Below are positions 1-7,250 of a DNA stretch of 64,000 nucleotides, one piece after another. The stretch covers positions 1,226,501 through 1,290,500 of the forward strand of contig NZ_CP012915.1 in assembly GCF_001315015.1 (NCBI RefSeq), in the 5' to 3' direction. This DNA is from Azospirillum brasilense (GTDB lineage: Bacteria > Pseudomonadota > Alphaproteobacteria > Azospirillales > Azospirillaceae). The notes beneath the pieces were generated by a model that had not been told where the DNA came from, did no database searches, and saw only the letters and a list, made by a program, of their open reading frames with translations. The position numbers were made by a program, and so were the translations under genes. Each line of letters opens with the position of its first letter. Position 1 is the first letter of the stretch.

Positions 1-999
1 GTCGGCGCGGATCGGCCCGAACTCCACCGGGACCCAGGCGTAGCCCTTGCCTTCGGTGCGGACATGGCCGATGCCGGGAAAGGGCAGATGGGCGCCGGCC
101 ACCCACAGCTTCTGCGCCGCGGCGTCGGCGAAGAGCTTCTTGCGGGACGCGACGGCCTGCTCCTTGTCGGCGTCGAACTCGATGACGACCTCCGGGCGGG
201 CGAACTGCACGGAGTGGCTGTGCACGATGTCGCCCCACATCAGGATGCTGCGCTCCCCCGACGTGAACAGGTAACCGCTGTGCCCCGGCGTGTGGCCATA
301 GGCCGCCACCGACTCAACGCCCGGCACGAGGCTGTCGCCGGGCTGGTAGGGTTTCAGCTTGCCCGCCGCCGCGTAGGGGGCCACCGCCGCGCGGGCCATG
401 GCGAAGAAGGGCTGGCTGTCCGCCGGGGCCTTGGCCGCCACCTCCTCGCTCAGCCAGAAATCGGCGTCGGCCTTGGCGACATGCACCGTGGCGTTGGGGA
501 ACAGCATGGCGCCGTCCGGGCGCAGCAGGCCGTTGGCATGGTCCGGGTGCAGGTGGGTCAGCAGAACCGTGTCGACCTGTTCCGGGTTGTAGCCGGCGGC
601 GCGGATGTTGTCGGCGATGAAGCCCAGCGCCGGACCGAAGGCTTTGGCCGTCCCGGTGTCCACCAGGACGAGGTTCGTGCCGGTGTGCACGAGGAAAGCG
701 TTCACCGCCGTCTGGACGCCCGGCGTGTCGGCCAGGAACATGCGGGCGAGCAGGCTCTGGATGTCGTCGGCGCTGGCGCCGCTGAGGATCTTGCGGTCGA
801 GGTCGATGAAGCCGTCATAGAGCGCGGTGACCTCGAAGTCGCCGATGGCCATGCGGTAGAAGCCCGGCGCCTGGGTCCGCTGCTGGCCCGGAACCTCCGC
901 CAGCGCCGGCGCCGCGGGGGCCAGGACGGCACCGGCGGGAAAAGCGATCGCCAAGGCGAGCAGGGCGTTGCGCAGAGAGGCGAAGGTCGGCGGTGTCAT
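1..999 (-). CDS. MBL-fold metallo-hydrolase, secreted (copy 1, 3' end cut by window edge)
   Basis: A probably periplasmic metallo-beta-lactamase-fold hydrolase. The N-terminus has a hydrophobic signal peptide ending near PALAEVP. The zinc-binding signature THLHPDH is present, followed by GHTPGHSGY and MWGDIVHSH, which supply the later metal ligands. The ATG at 997-999 matches the start of the neighbouring paralogue. The frame is still open at base 1, where it reads GPIRAD; the paralogue ends GPIRSDR, so only one or a few codons are missing. The substrate cannot be told from sequence; lactonases and many other hydrolases share this fold. The gene to its right (1178-2182) is a close tandem copy. 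Confidence 0.85.
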   Translation of the reverse strand, partial: MTPPTFASLRNALLALAIAFPAGAVLAPAAPALAEVPGQQRTQAPGFYRMAIGDFEVTALYDGFIDLDRKILSGASADDIQSLLARMFLADTPGVQTAVNAFLVHTGTNLVLVDTGTAKAFGPALGFIADNIRAAGYNPEQVDTVLLTHLHPDHANGLLRPDGAMLFPNATVHVAKADADFWLSEEVAAKAPADSQPFFAMARAAVAPYAAAGKLKPYQPGDSLVPGVESVAAYGHTPGHSGYLFTSGERSILMWGDIVHSHSVQFARPEVVIEFDADKEQAVASRKKLFADAAAQKLWVAGAHLPFPGIGHVRTEGKGYAWVPVEFGPIRAD

Positions 1000-1135
1000 C
1001 GGCGTGGTTCCCCTTCAGGACGGTCGGCGCCCAGCATGGCCGTCCTGGACGCGCCGGGGAAGTGTCCCGGGAGGAATGCGCCAACCGATTGGAATAATTC
1101 TGAGATTTTGTGACTTTTACACACGCGGAAGCGGC

Positions 1136-1154
1136 TCGGCGGGGGTCCCGCCGA
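1136..1154. other. Short hairpin between the two MBL genes
   Basis: TCGGCGGG and CCCGCCGA form a perfect 8-bp stem around a 3-base loop, 24 bases past the stop codon of the second MBL gene. There is no T-tract on the minus strand, so it is a weak terminator or an RNA-stabilising hairpin at best. Confidence 0.3.
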
Positions 1155-1177
1155 ACCATGGCACCGAATCGGGCCGC

Positions 1178-2182
1178 TCAGCGATCGCTGCGGATCGGGC
1201 CGAATTCCACGGGAACCCAGGCGTAGCCGTCCCCTTCGGTGCGGACATGGCCGATGCCGGGGAAGGGCAGATGGGCGCCGCCCACCCACAGCTTCTGCGC
1301 AGCCGCCTCGGCCAGCAGCCGTCGGCGCGAGGCGATGGTCTCGTCCTTGTCGACGTCGAACTCGATGACGACCTCCGGACGGGCGAACTGAAGGGCGTGG
1401 CTGTGCACGGTGTCTCCCCACAGCAGAATGCTCTGCTCCTTCGAGCGGAACAGGTAGCCGCTGTGCCCCGGTGTATGGCCGTAAGCTGCCACCGACTCCA
1501 CGCCGGGCAGGAGGCCGTCGCCGGGCTGATAGGGCTTCAGCTTGCCCGCCGCCTCGTAAGGGGCCACCGCCGCGCGGGCCATGGCGAAGAAGGGCTTGAG
1601 CGGCGCCGGGGCCTTGGCCACCGCCTCCCCGCCCAGCCAGAAATCGAACTCGGCCTTGGCAACCCGGACCTCGGCGTTGGGAAACAGGATGGTCCCGTCC
1701 GGGCGCAGCAGGCCGTTGGCGTGGTCCGGATGCAGGTGGGTCATCAGGACGGTGTCGATCTGATCCGGGCTGTAGCCGGCGGCCCGGATGTTGTCGGCGA
1801 TGAAGCCGAGCGTCGGCCCCAGCGACTTGGCCGCTCCGGCGTCCACCAGGACCAGATTCGCGCCGGTGTGCACCAGATAGGCGTTCACCGCCGTCTGGAT
1901 TTCCGGCCGCTCCGCCAGGAACATGCGGTCGAGCAGGCCGATGATGTCCTCGGATTTGGCGCCGACGAAATACTTGCGGTCGCGGTCGATGAAACCGTCG
2001 AACAGCGCGGTGATCTCGAATTCGCCGATGGCCATGCGGTAGAAGCCCGGCGCCTGGGTCCGCTGCTGTACCGGCACCTCCGCCAGCGCCGGTGCCGCCG
2101 GAAGCAGGGCGGCGCCGACAGGAAGGGCGAGGGCCAGCGCGCGGAGGGCGTTGCGCAGGGTGACAAAGGTTGGCGGCATCAT
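1178..2182 (-). CDS. MBL-fold metallo-hydrolase, secreted (copy 2)
   Basis: A 334-residue metallo-beta-lactamase-fold hydrolase with a signal peptide (residues 1 to about 34, cleavage after a PALA-type site). Zinc ligands appear in THLHPDH (H149, H151, D153, H154), GHTPGHSG (H236 or H240) and WGDTVHSH (D257). Most residues are identical to copy 1 by eye, with the same length and ends, which indicates a tandem duplication. The start is the first of two adjacent ATGs, because copy 1 begins with the aligned M-x-PPTF. The open frame continues upstream of 2182 but shows no family similarity there. The substrate is unknown. Confidence 0.85.
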   Translation of the reverse strand: MMPPTFVTLRNALRALALALPVGAALLPAAPALAEVPVQQRTQAPGFYRMAIGEFEITALFDGFIDRDRKYFVGAKSEDIIGLLDRMFLAERPEIQTAVNAYLVHTGANLVLVDAGAAKSLGPTLGFIADNIRAAGYSPDQIDTVLMTHLHPDHANGLLRPDGTILFPNAEVRVAKAEFDFWLGGEAVAKAPAPLKPFFAMARAAVAPYEAAGKLKPYQPGDGLLPGVESVAAYGHTPGHSGYLFRSKEQSILLWGDTVHSHALQFARPEVVIEFDVDKDETIASRRRLLAEAAAQKLWVGGAHLPFPGIGHVRTEGDGYAWVPVEFGPIRSDR

Positions 2183-2298
2183 CGGCAACGCACGACTCCT
2201 GATTGGAATTCCGCCAAAACCGGCAACCAAATATAGGAGCGGCGGCAAAACAGAGCAGCAGGAGAAGAGCGTATTTTCGTTAAATTTTCCAAAACCCA

Positions 2299-2333
2299 TA
2301 AAAAAGGCCCGGCGAACCGCGTCGCCGAGCCTT
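2299..2333 (-). terminator. Rho-independent terminator of hupE
   Basis: On the minus strand, AAGGCTCGGCG and CGCCGGGCCTT form an 11-bp stem with one mismatch, followed at once by a run of T. It lies 47 bases beyond the hupE stop codon, so it ends hupE transcription before the MBL genes. Confidence 0.8.
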
Positions 2334-2379
2334 CCCATGGGAATGGCCGCCCAGCCACCCCCTTTCATTCTTTCGACGA

Positions 2380-2982
2380 TCAGCCCAGCGCGAGCAGCGC
2401 CACGCCGGCCAGACCGACCACGGCGCCCGTGCCGCGCAACGCCAGGGCACCCTTGCGGTCCTCGACGAAACGGCGCAGCGACAGGGCGGCGCCGATGCCG
2501 GCGCCGTGCAGCAGGGCAGTCGACAGGGCAAAACCCAGGCCGTAGAGCAGCGGCTGCGCCGCCTCCGGCATCTCGGCGCCGTGGGCGTGGCCGTGGAACA
2601 CGGCGAACAGGGCGACCACACCGGCGGAAGCCAGAAGCGGCAGGCGGGACTGCAGGGCGATCAGGGCGCCCAGAGCGACCACGGACAGGACGATGCCAAG
2701 CTCGACTTGCGGCAGATCGATACCGGCCAGACCGAGCAGGCCGCCGCCGATCATCGCGCCGACGAAAGCCGTCGGCAACGCCCACAGGGCCTTGCCGCCA
2801 CGCTGCGCGGCCCACAGGCCGACGGCGACCATCGCCAGCAGGTGGTCCCAGCCGCCGACCGGGTGCATGAACCCATGGACGAACCCGGCGTCGTGAGCGC
2901 CGAAGGTGTGGGCGAGCGCCGCGTTGGGCAGCGCGGCCAGGGCCGCCGCCGCGGTGACCGACGCGAGAGCGAAACGTTTCAT
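2380..2982 (-). CDS. hupE: HupE/UreJ family nickel-permease-like membrane protein
   Basis: A 200-residue integral membrane protein of the HupE/UreJ family, which is thought to supply nickel for hydrogenase or urease. A signal peptide ends at the ALAH site. The mature protein opens with HTFGAHDAGFVHGF and the family signature HPVGGWDHLLAM, and then has about six hydrophobic segments; a further FHGHAHG histidine patch is a likely metal-binding site. The ATG at 2980-2982 (MKRFALASV) is chosen over an upstream start at 3018 because it places the signal peptide at the N-terminus. The gene faces away from the hydrogenase-maturation operon and shares its 237-base control region. Confidence 0.88.
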   Translation of the reverse strand: MKRFALASVTAAAALAALPNAALAHTFGAHDAGFVHGFMHPVGGWDHLLAMVAVGLWAAQRGGKALWALPTAFVGAMIGGGLLGLAGIDLPQVELGIVLSVVALGALIALQSRLPLLASAGVVALFAVFHGHAHGAEMPEAAQPLLYGLGFALSTALLHGAGIGAALSLRRFVEDRKGALALRGTGAVVGLAGVALLALG

Positions 2983-3219
2983 CCGTGAAAACCCCTGCTG
3001 TATCGTTGAGCGGCGCACGACCGACCCCTACCCCATCGCGCGCGAAGCGGTCGCCACTTTAGCAGAACCGTTCCGATTGGAAATGGCGGAGCGCCATGAA
3101 ATTACGTCGGACCGCATGTTTGACGCATATCAATGTGCGAATTCAACCCCCGGTCAAGATGCCGCAGTTGAACGGACATCGCCCCGATGAACCGGCCTTC
3201 CCCGCGTGAGGGCGCGCGC
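2983..3219. promoter_or_regulatory. Divergent hupE / hupF control region
   Basis: A 237-base non-coding region between divergent hydrogenase genes. Its main visible signal is the FNR-type site at 3120-3133. If the site is class II, centred at -41.5, transcription of hupF would begin near 3168, and CAAGAT at 3155-3160 would sit in the -10 position. That -10 matches consensus only partly. Confidence 0.6.
3120..3133. promoter_or_regulatory. FNR/FixK-type binding site (anaerobox)
   Basis: The sequence TTGAC-GCAT-ATCAA matches 9 of the 10 fixed bases of the FNR/FixK consensus TTGAT-N4-ATCAA. Its centre lies about 93 bases before the hupF start. FnrN-dependent control of hyp genes through such a site is known in Rhizobium leguminosarum; that it works the same way here is inferred. 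Confidence 0.72.
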
Positions 3220-3492
3220 ATGTGTCTCGGCATTCCGATGCAGGTCCTGGAGACCGACGGCTTCACCGCGCGCTGCACCGGCCGCGGCGAGGAGCGGCGC
3301 GTCAACGTCATGCTGATCGAGGAGGTGCCGGAAGGCGGCTGGGTCCTCGTCCATCTCGACCGCGCCGTCCGTCCGCTGGAAGTCGATGAGGTGGAGCCGC
3401 TGAACCGCGCGCTCGACGCCATCCTGCTGGCCGCGAAGGGGGAGAATGTGGACCACCTGTTCGCCGATCTCATGGAAAAGGCAACAGCATGA
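3220..3492 (+). CDS. hupF: HupF, HypC-family hydrogenase maturation chaperone
   Basis: A 90-residue member of the HypC/HupF/HybG family. These chaperones bind the hydrogenase large-subunit precursor and the Fe(CN)2CO delivery complex through an N-terminal cysteine. The ATG at 3220 places that cysteine at position 2 (MCLGIPMQV); the upstream ATG at 3187 would bury it and is rejected. It is longer than the true HypC of this operon (79 residues) and has a C-terminal extension, [18 protein letters not shown]. Position and extension fit HupF, which in rhizobia protects the large subunit under oxygen. First gene of the operon; its stop overlaps the next ATG. Confidence 0.85.
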   Translation: MCLGIPMQVLETDGFTARCTGRGEERRVNVMLIEEVPEGGWVLVHLDRAVRPLEVDEVEPLNRALDAILLAAKGENVDHLFADLMEKATA

Positions 3493-4190
3493 CCCCCGGC
3501 GGCCCCGAGGCGGGCTTCGCCGCCGACGCGCGTCCCACTTGCGGGTCCTGCGGCGTGGTCTACGATCCCACGGCGGGCGATCCGGGACGGGAGGTGCCGC
3601 CGGGAACGCCCTTCGGCGGTCTGCCCGACTATTGGCGCTGTCCAGGTTGCGGCGGTCCGCAGCATGGCTTCACCGTCGCGGTGCCGCCCGGCGGCAACGC
3701 GATGGGCACGCGCGTCGCCGCCCTGACCGCCAGCTATCGCCTGATCGCGGAGCGCGACATGGCCGGCGTTCCCATCTGCAACGCTGCCCTGGCGGTGGAG
3801 GCGCTGGGGTTCCGCCCCCATGGGCCGGGCTGGATCGGCTGCATCACCGCTCCCTGGTTCCTCAATGCCGTGCTGATCCCGCGCGATCCGGCCTTGTGGG
3901 CGGATCGGCGCGACGGCGACAAAGTGGAGATCGACCTGCCCTCCGGCGCCTACCGCTTCACCGCGGCGCGGGTGGGCGTTCTGGGAACGCTGGCAGTAAT
4001 CCCGCTGGCCTCGGCCATGAACGTGTTCACCGATCAGGAGGACGCCCGCGCCGCCGCCGTCCTGGCGCTCGACCATCTGATGCGGGAGCCACAGCCGGCG
4101 CCGCAGTCCGATCGGCCGGACGCAAGCAACCGAGAGGCGACCAAGCCCGCCCTGTCCCGCCGTTCCCTTTTCGGAAGGGCGCGCCGATGA
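3489..4190 (+). CDS. hupIJ: Rubredoxin-HupJ/HybE fusion, hydrogenase assembly protein
   Basis: A 233-residue protein with two parts. Residues 15-62 form a rubredoxin domain with CGSCG (C18, C21), [19 protein letters not shown] and CPGCG (C51, C54), so it should bind one Fe(Cys)4 site. Residues 70-200 resemble the HupJ/HybE chaperone family that acts on [NiFe]-hydrogenase large subunits ([38 protein letters not shown]). In many rhizobia hupI and hupJ are separate adjacent genes. Here they share one frame without an internal stop. The tail is basic and probably disordered. It overlaps hupF and hupK by 4 bases each. Confidence 0.85.
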   Translation: MTPGGPEAGFAADARPTCGSCGVVYDPTAGDPGREVPPGTPFGGLPDYWRCPGCGGPQHGFTVAVPPGGNAMGTRVAALTASYRLIAERDMAGVPICNAALAVEALGFRPHGPGWIGCITAPWFLNAVLIPRDPALWADRRDGDKVEIDLPSGAYRFTAARVGVLGTLAVIPLASAMNVFTDQEDARAAAVLALDHLMREPQPAPQSDRPDASNREATKPALSRRSLFGRARR

Positions 4191-5356
4191 GTGGGACGGG
4201 CGCCGGGCTGGAAGGCGCCGTGTCGGTGCGGCTGGAAACCGCCTCCGGGCGGATGCGCGCCGTGTCGGTGCAGGTCCGACGTCCGGCTGCCGCCCGCGCG
4301 CTGTGCGGACGCACGCCCGACGAGGCGATGCGTCTCGTGCCGCTGCTGTTCAGCCTGTGCGGCACCGCCCAGTCGCTGGCCGCGCTTGAGGCTCTGGAGG
4401 ATGCGCTCGGTTTCGACGCCCGCCCGCACTCCACCGCCCGCGCCCTGCTGGCCGAGGCGGAAGCCGCGACGAACCACGCGTGGCAGGTTCTGATGGACTG
4501 GCCGGCGCGGCAGGGCGAAGCGCCGCAGCCCAGGGAGTTGGCGGGCCTGCGCGCTGCGGCGGCGGCGATCCATCCCGCGCTCTACCCAGCCCGCGACGGA
4601 CTGCGCCTCGGCGGCGGCTCGCTGCGGCCCGACCGCACCGCCCTAACCGCCGCCATCGCGGCTCTGCGCGAGGGGGTGGAGCGCGCCGTCTTCGCCTCCC
4701 CAGCCCCGACCGACGAGGCGGCGTTGGAGCGCTGGGCCGGTGCCGGTGCGACGCCTGCGGCCCGGCTGATGCGCCGCCTCCTGACGCCGGGCATGGCGGG
4801 TTTCGGCGCCTGCGGCGTGCCGGCTCTGGAGCCGCATCCGGCCGACTGGTTCGGGGAGCGGCTGTCCGCCGACGCGGCCTTTTCCAAGACCCCCCGACAG
4901 GGCGGTGCCCCGGCCCACACCGGCCCGCTGGCCCGCCGGACCGCGCATCCGCTGGTCGCCGCGTTGCTGGCCCGGCACGGCTCCGGCCTCGCCGCTCACG
5001 CTGCCGCCCGGCTGGTGGAGTTGGCGGGACTGGCGGAGCGTTTGGCATCCTGGGCGGACCGCCTCGACGACGCCGAACCGGCGCCGAACACCGGCGCCAC
5101 GCGGCGCGGCGCGGGAAACGGTGTCGTCGAAACGGCCCGCGGTCGCCTTGCGCATTGGCTGCGGCTTGAGGATGGCCGCATCGCGGATTACCGCATAGCA
5201 GCACCGACCGAATGGAACTTCGCAGCGGACGGACCGCTGGCTCAGGGCTTGGCCGACGCCTCGGCCGACGGCGCGCTGGCCGAGCGCACGGCTCTGCTGG
5301 TGGGGGCGCTCGACCCCTGCGTGGCCCCGGCCATCACGATTCAGGACGAGGACTGA
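4187..5356 (+). CDS. hupK: HupK, degenerate hydrogenase large-subunit paralogue (maturation scaffold)
   Basis: A 389-residue protein related to [NiFe]-hydrogenase large subunits but without an active site. The N-terminal active-site motif is reduced to SLCGTAQS (only C58 remains). The C-terminal motif is reduced to DPCVAPA (C378), where a functional subunit has DPCxxC and a histidine. A piece near the end, [12 protein letters not shown], resembles the large-subunit pattern before the last motif. HupK proteins are thought to act as scaffolds during Fe(CN)2CO delivery. The ATG at 4187 overlaps the hupIJ stop, while the longer upstream frame runs through hupIJ in another register. Confidence 0.85.
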   Translation: MSGTGAGLEGAVSVRLETASGRMRAVSVQVRRPAAARALCGRTPDEAMRLVPLLFSLCGTAQSLAALEALEDALGFDARPHSTARALLAEAEAATNHAWQVLMDWPARQGEAPQPRELAGLRAAAAAIHPALYPARDGLRLGGGSLRPDRTALTAAIAALREGVERAVFASPAPTDEAALERWAGAGATPAARLMRRLLTPGMAGFGACGVPALEPHPADWFGERLSADAAFSKTPRQGGAPAHTGPLARRTAHPLVAALLARHGSGLAAHAAARLVELAGLAERLASWADRLDDAEPAPNTGATRRGAGNGVVETARGRLAHWLRLEDGRIADYRIAAPTEWNFAADGPLAQGLADASADGALAERTALLVGALDPCVAPAITIQDED

Positions 5357-5359
5357 CTC

Positions 5360-5701
5360 ATGCACGAGCTGGCGCTCAGCCAAGGCATCATCGACGTGAT
5401 CCGCGATCAGGCCGCCGCCCAGGGATTCACGACGGTGAAGACGGTGCGGCTGGTCATCGGCACCCTGTCCCATGTCGAACCGGAGGCCATTGCCTTCGGC
5501 TTCGATGCGGTCAGCCGCGGCACCATCGCGGAGGGCGCCGTGCTGGACATCGAACGCCCGCCCGGTCAGGCCTTCTGCCTGTCCTGCGAGAAGCCGGTCC
5601 CGCTGCCCGAGCGGTCGGCCCCCTGCCCGGAATGCGGCGGCCACCAGCTGATGGTGACCGGCGGCGAGGAAATGCGCGTCAAGGAACTGGAGGTGGAGTG
5701 A
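5360..5701 (+). CDS. hypA: HypA, hydrogenase nickel-insertion protein
   Basis: HypA, 113 residues, full length for the family. It binds nickel through the N-terminal MHE (H2) and works with HypB to insert nickel into the hydrogenase large subunit. The zinc site is CLSC (C73, C76) and CPEC (C89, C92). The gene starts 3 bases after hupK, and the last base of its stop codon is the first base of the hypB ATG, so translation is probably coupled. Confidence 0.95.
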   Translation: MHELALSQGIIDVIRDQAAAQGFTTVKTVRLVIGTLSHVEPEAIAFGFDAVSRGTIAEGAVLDIERPPGQAFCLSCEKPVPLPERSAPCPECGGHQLMVTGGEEMRVKELEVE

Positions 5702-6642
5702 TGTGCACGGTCTGCGGCTGCGCCGAAGGCGAAACGAAAATCGAAGCCGGCCACGCGCACGGCCATCATCATCACCACCATGGTCATGACCATCCTCACG
5801 AACATGATCATGACCACCACCATCATCACGACCACAGCCACGAGCATGTCGGCCCGGACGGCAAGGTCTACCGGCACACCCACGGCGACGACCACGGCCA
5901 TGGGCATGGCCACGGGACCATCGACCTCGGCCGCGGTCCGGCTGGGACGGAGGTTCCGGGCATGTCGCAGACCCGGCTGGTTGCCATCGAACAGGACATC
6001 CTCGCCAAGAACGACAGCTTCGCCGCGGTGAACCGCCAGCTGTTCGCGGCAAAGGGCGTGTTCGTGCTGAACCTGATGTCCAGCCCCGGTTCGGGCAAGA
6101 CGACCCTGCTGACCCGCACTCTGACCGACCTGAAGGGACGCTTCCCGATGGCGGTGATCGAGGGCGATCAGCAGACCTCCTTCGACGCCGACCGCATCCG
6201 CGCCACCGGCACGCCGGCCATCCAGGTGAACACCGGAAAGGGCTGTCACCTCGACGCCCAGATGGTCACCCAGGCGGTCGGACGCCTGCCGGTTGCAACG
6301 GGCAGCGTGCTGTTCATCGAGAATGTCGGCAATCTCGTCTGCCCGGCCGGTTTCGACCTCGGCGAGGCGCACAAGGTCGTCGTGCTCTCGGTGACGGAGG
6401 GGGAGGACAAGCCCCTGAAATACCCGGCGATGTTCGCCGGCGCCGACCTGCTCCTGGTCAACAAGGTCGATCTGCTGCCGCACCTGACCTTCGACGTGGC
6501 GCGCATGATCGCCTACGCCCGTCGGTTGAAGCCGACCCTGCGCGTGATCGAGGTTTCCGCAACCGCCGGCCAGGGGCTCGAGGACTGGTACGGCTGGATC
6601 GAGGAGGGGCTTGCGACGGCCGTGGCGGGACGCGGCGCATGA
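5701..6642 (+). CDS. hypB: HypB, nickel-binding GTPase with long histidine-rich tail
   Basis: A 313-residue GTPase for nickel delivery. The N-terminus carries the high-affinity nickel motif CxxCGC (C2, C5, C7). Residues 18-71 hold 27 histidines, a nickel-storage stretch like those of rhizobial HypB. The G-domain follows: SPGSGKTT (Walker A, about 128-135), [15 protein letters not shown] and NKVDLL. It acts with HypA. The histidine tract is also a local codon repeat (cat/cac) that is prone to slippage. Its last four bases overlap the start of the LysE-type gene. Confidence 0.95.
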   Translation: MCTVCGCAEGETKIEAGHAHGHHHHHHGHDHPHEHDHDHHHHHDHSHEHVGPDGKVYRHTHGDDHGHGHGHGTIDLGRGPAGTEVPGMSQTRLVAIEQDILAKNDSFAAVNRQLFAAKGVFVLNLMSSPGSGKTTLLTRTLTDLKGRFPMAVIEGDQQTSFDADRIRATGTPAIQVNTGKGCHLDAQMVTQAVGRLPVATGSVLFIENVGNLVCPAGFDLGEAHKVVVLSVTEGEDKPLKYPAMFAGADLLLVNKVDLLPHLTFDVARMIAYARRLKPTLRVIEVSATAGQGLEDWYGWIEEGLATAVAGRGA

Positions 6643-7250
6643 GCCCCGCCGATTTCCTTCTGATGGCCGGGGCCTGCCTGTATTTCATGGCCACCCCCGG
6701 ACCCGGCATCTTCGCCGTGGTCGCCCGCTCCCTCGCCCTGGGATGGCGGCGCAATCTGGGCTTCCTCGCCGGAATGGTGGTGGGAGACCTTGTGCTGCTG
6801 GCGCTCGCCCTTGGTGGGCTGGCCGCCGTCGCCCACGCCTTCGAGGAGTTGTTCACGCTGCTGCGCTTCGCCGCCGCCGGTTACCTGATCTGGCTGGGCA
6901 TCCGCACGTGGCGCGCCCCCGTCACCCTCGGTGGACATCTGCCGGAGGCCGAAGGTGCACAATTGCGGGGCTTCGCGAGCGGGTTGGCCCTGACCCTCTC
7001 CAACCCGAAGACCATTCTGTTCTACATGGCCTTTCTCCCGGCCTTCGTGGACCTGACCCGCGTCTCCGCCACCGAGGCCATGCTGATGGCCGGCATCGTG
7101 GTGGGCGTGTTGAGCACCGTCCTGCTGACCTACGCCATGGCGGCGTCGCGCACCCGTCATCTGTTCCGCAGCGAGCGGGCCATGAAGGCGCTGAATCAGG
7201 GCGCCGGCAGTTTGATGATCGGCGCAGGCGTGGCGGTCGCCGCGCGGTGA
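6639..7250 (+). CDS. LysE/RhtB-family exporter inside the hyp operon
   Basis: A 203-residue membrane protein of the LysE/RhtB amino-acid exporter family, with about six hydrophobic segments. The family pattern is visible: [44 protein letters not shown] and [17 protein letters not shown]. Both ends overlap neighbours by four bases (ATGA with hypB, GTGA with hypF), so it is built into the operon rather than lying beside it. No LysE gene belongs to the standard hyp set. The substrate is unknown. Confidence 0.85.
   Translation: MSPADFLLMAGACLYFMATPGPGIFAVVARSLALGWRRNLGFLAGMVVGDLVLLALALGGLAAVAHAFEELFTLLRFAAAGYLIWLGIRTWRAPVTLGGHLPEAEGAQLRGFASGLALTLSNPKTILFYMAFLPAFVDLTRVSATEAMLMAGIVVGVLSTVLLTYAMAASRTRHLFRSERAMKALNQGAGSLMIGAGVAVAAR

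Noticed and set aside
3187..3219. Upstream start for hupF
   Set aside because: HypC/HupF proteins need cysteine at position 2, which only the ATG at 3220 provides.
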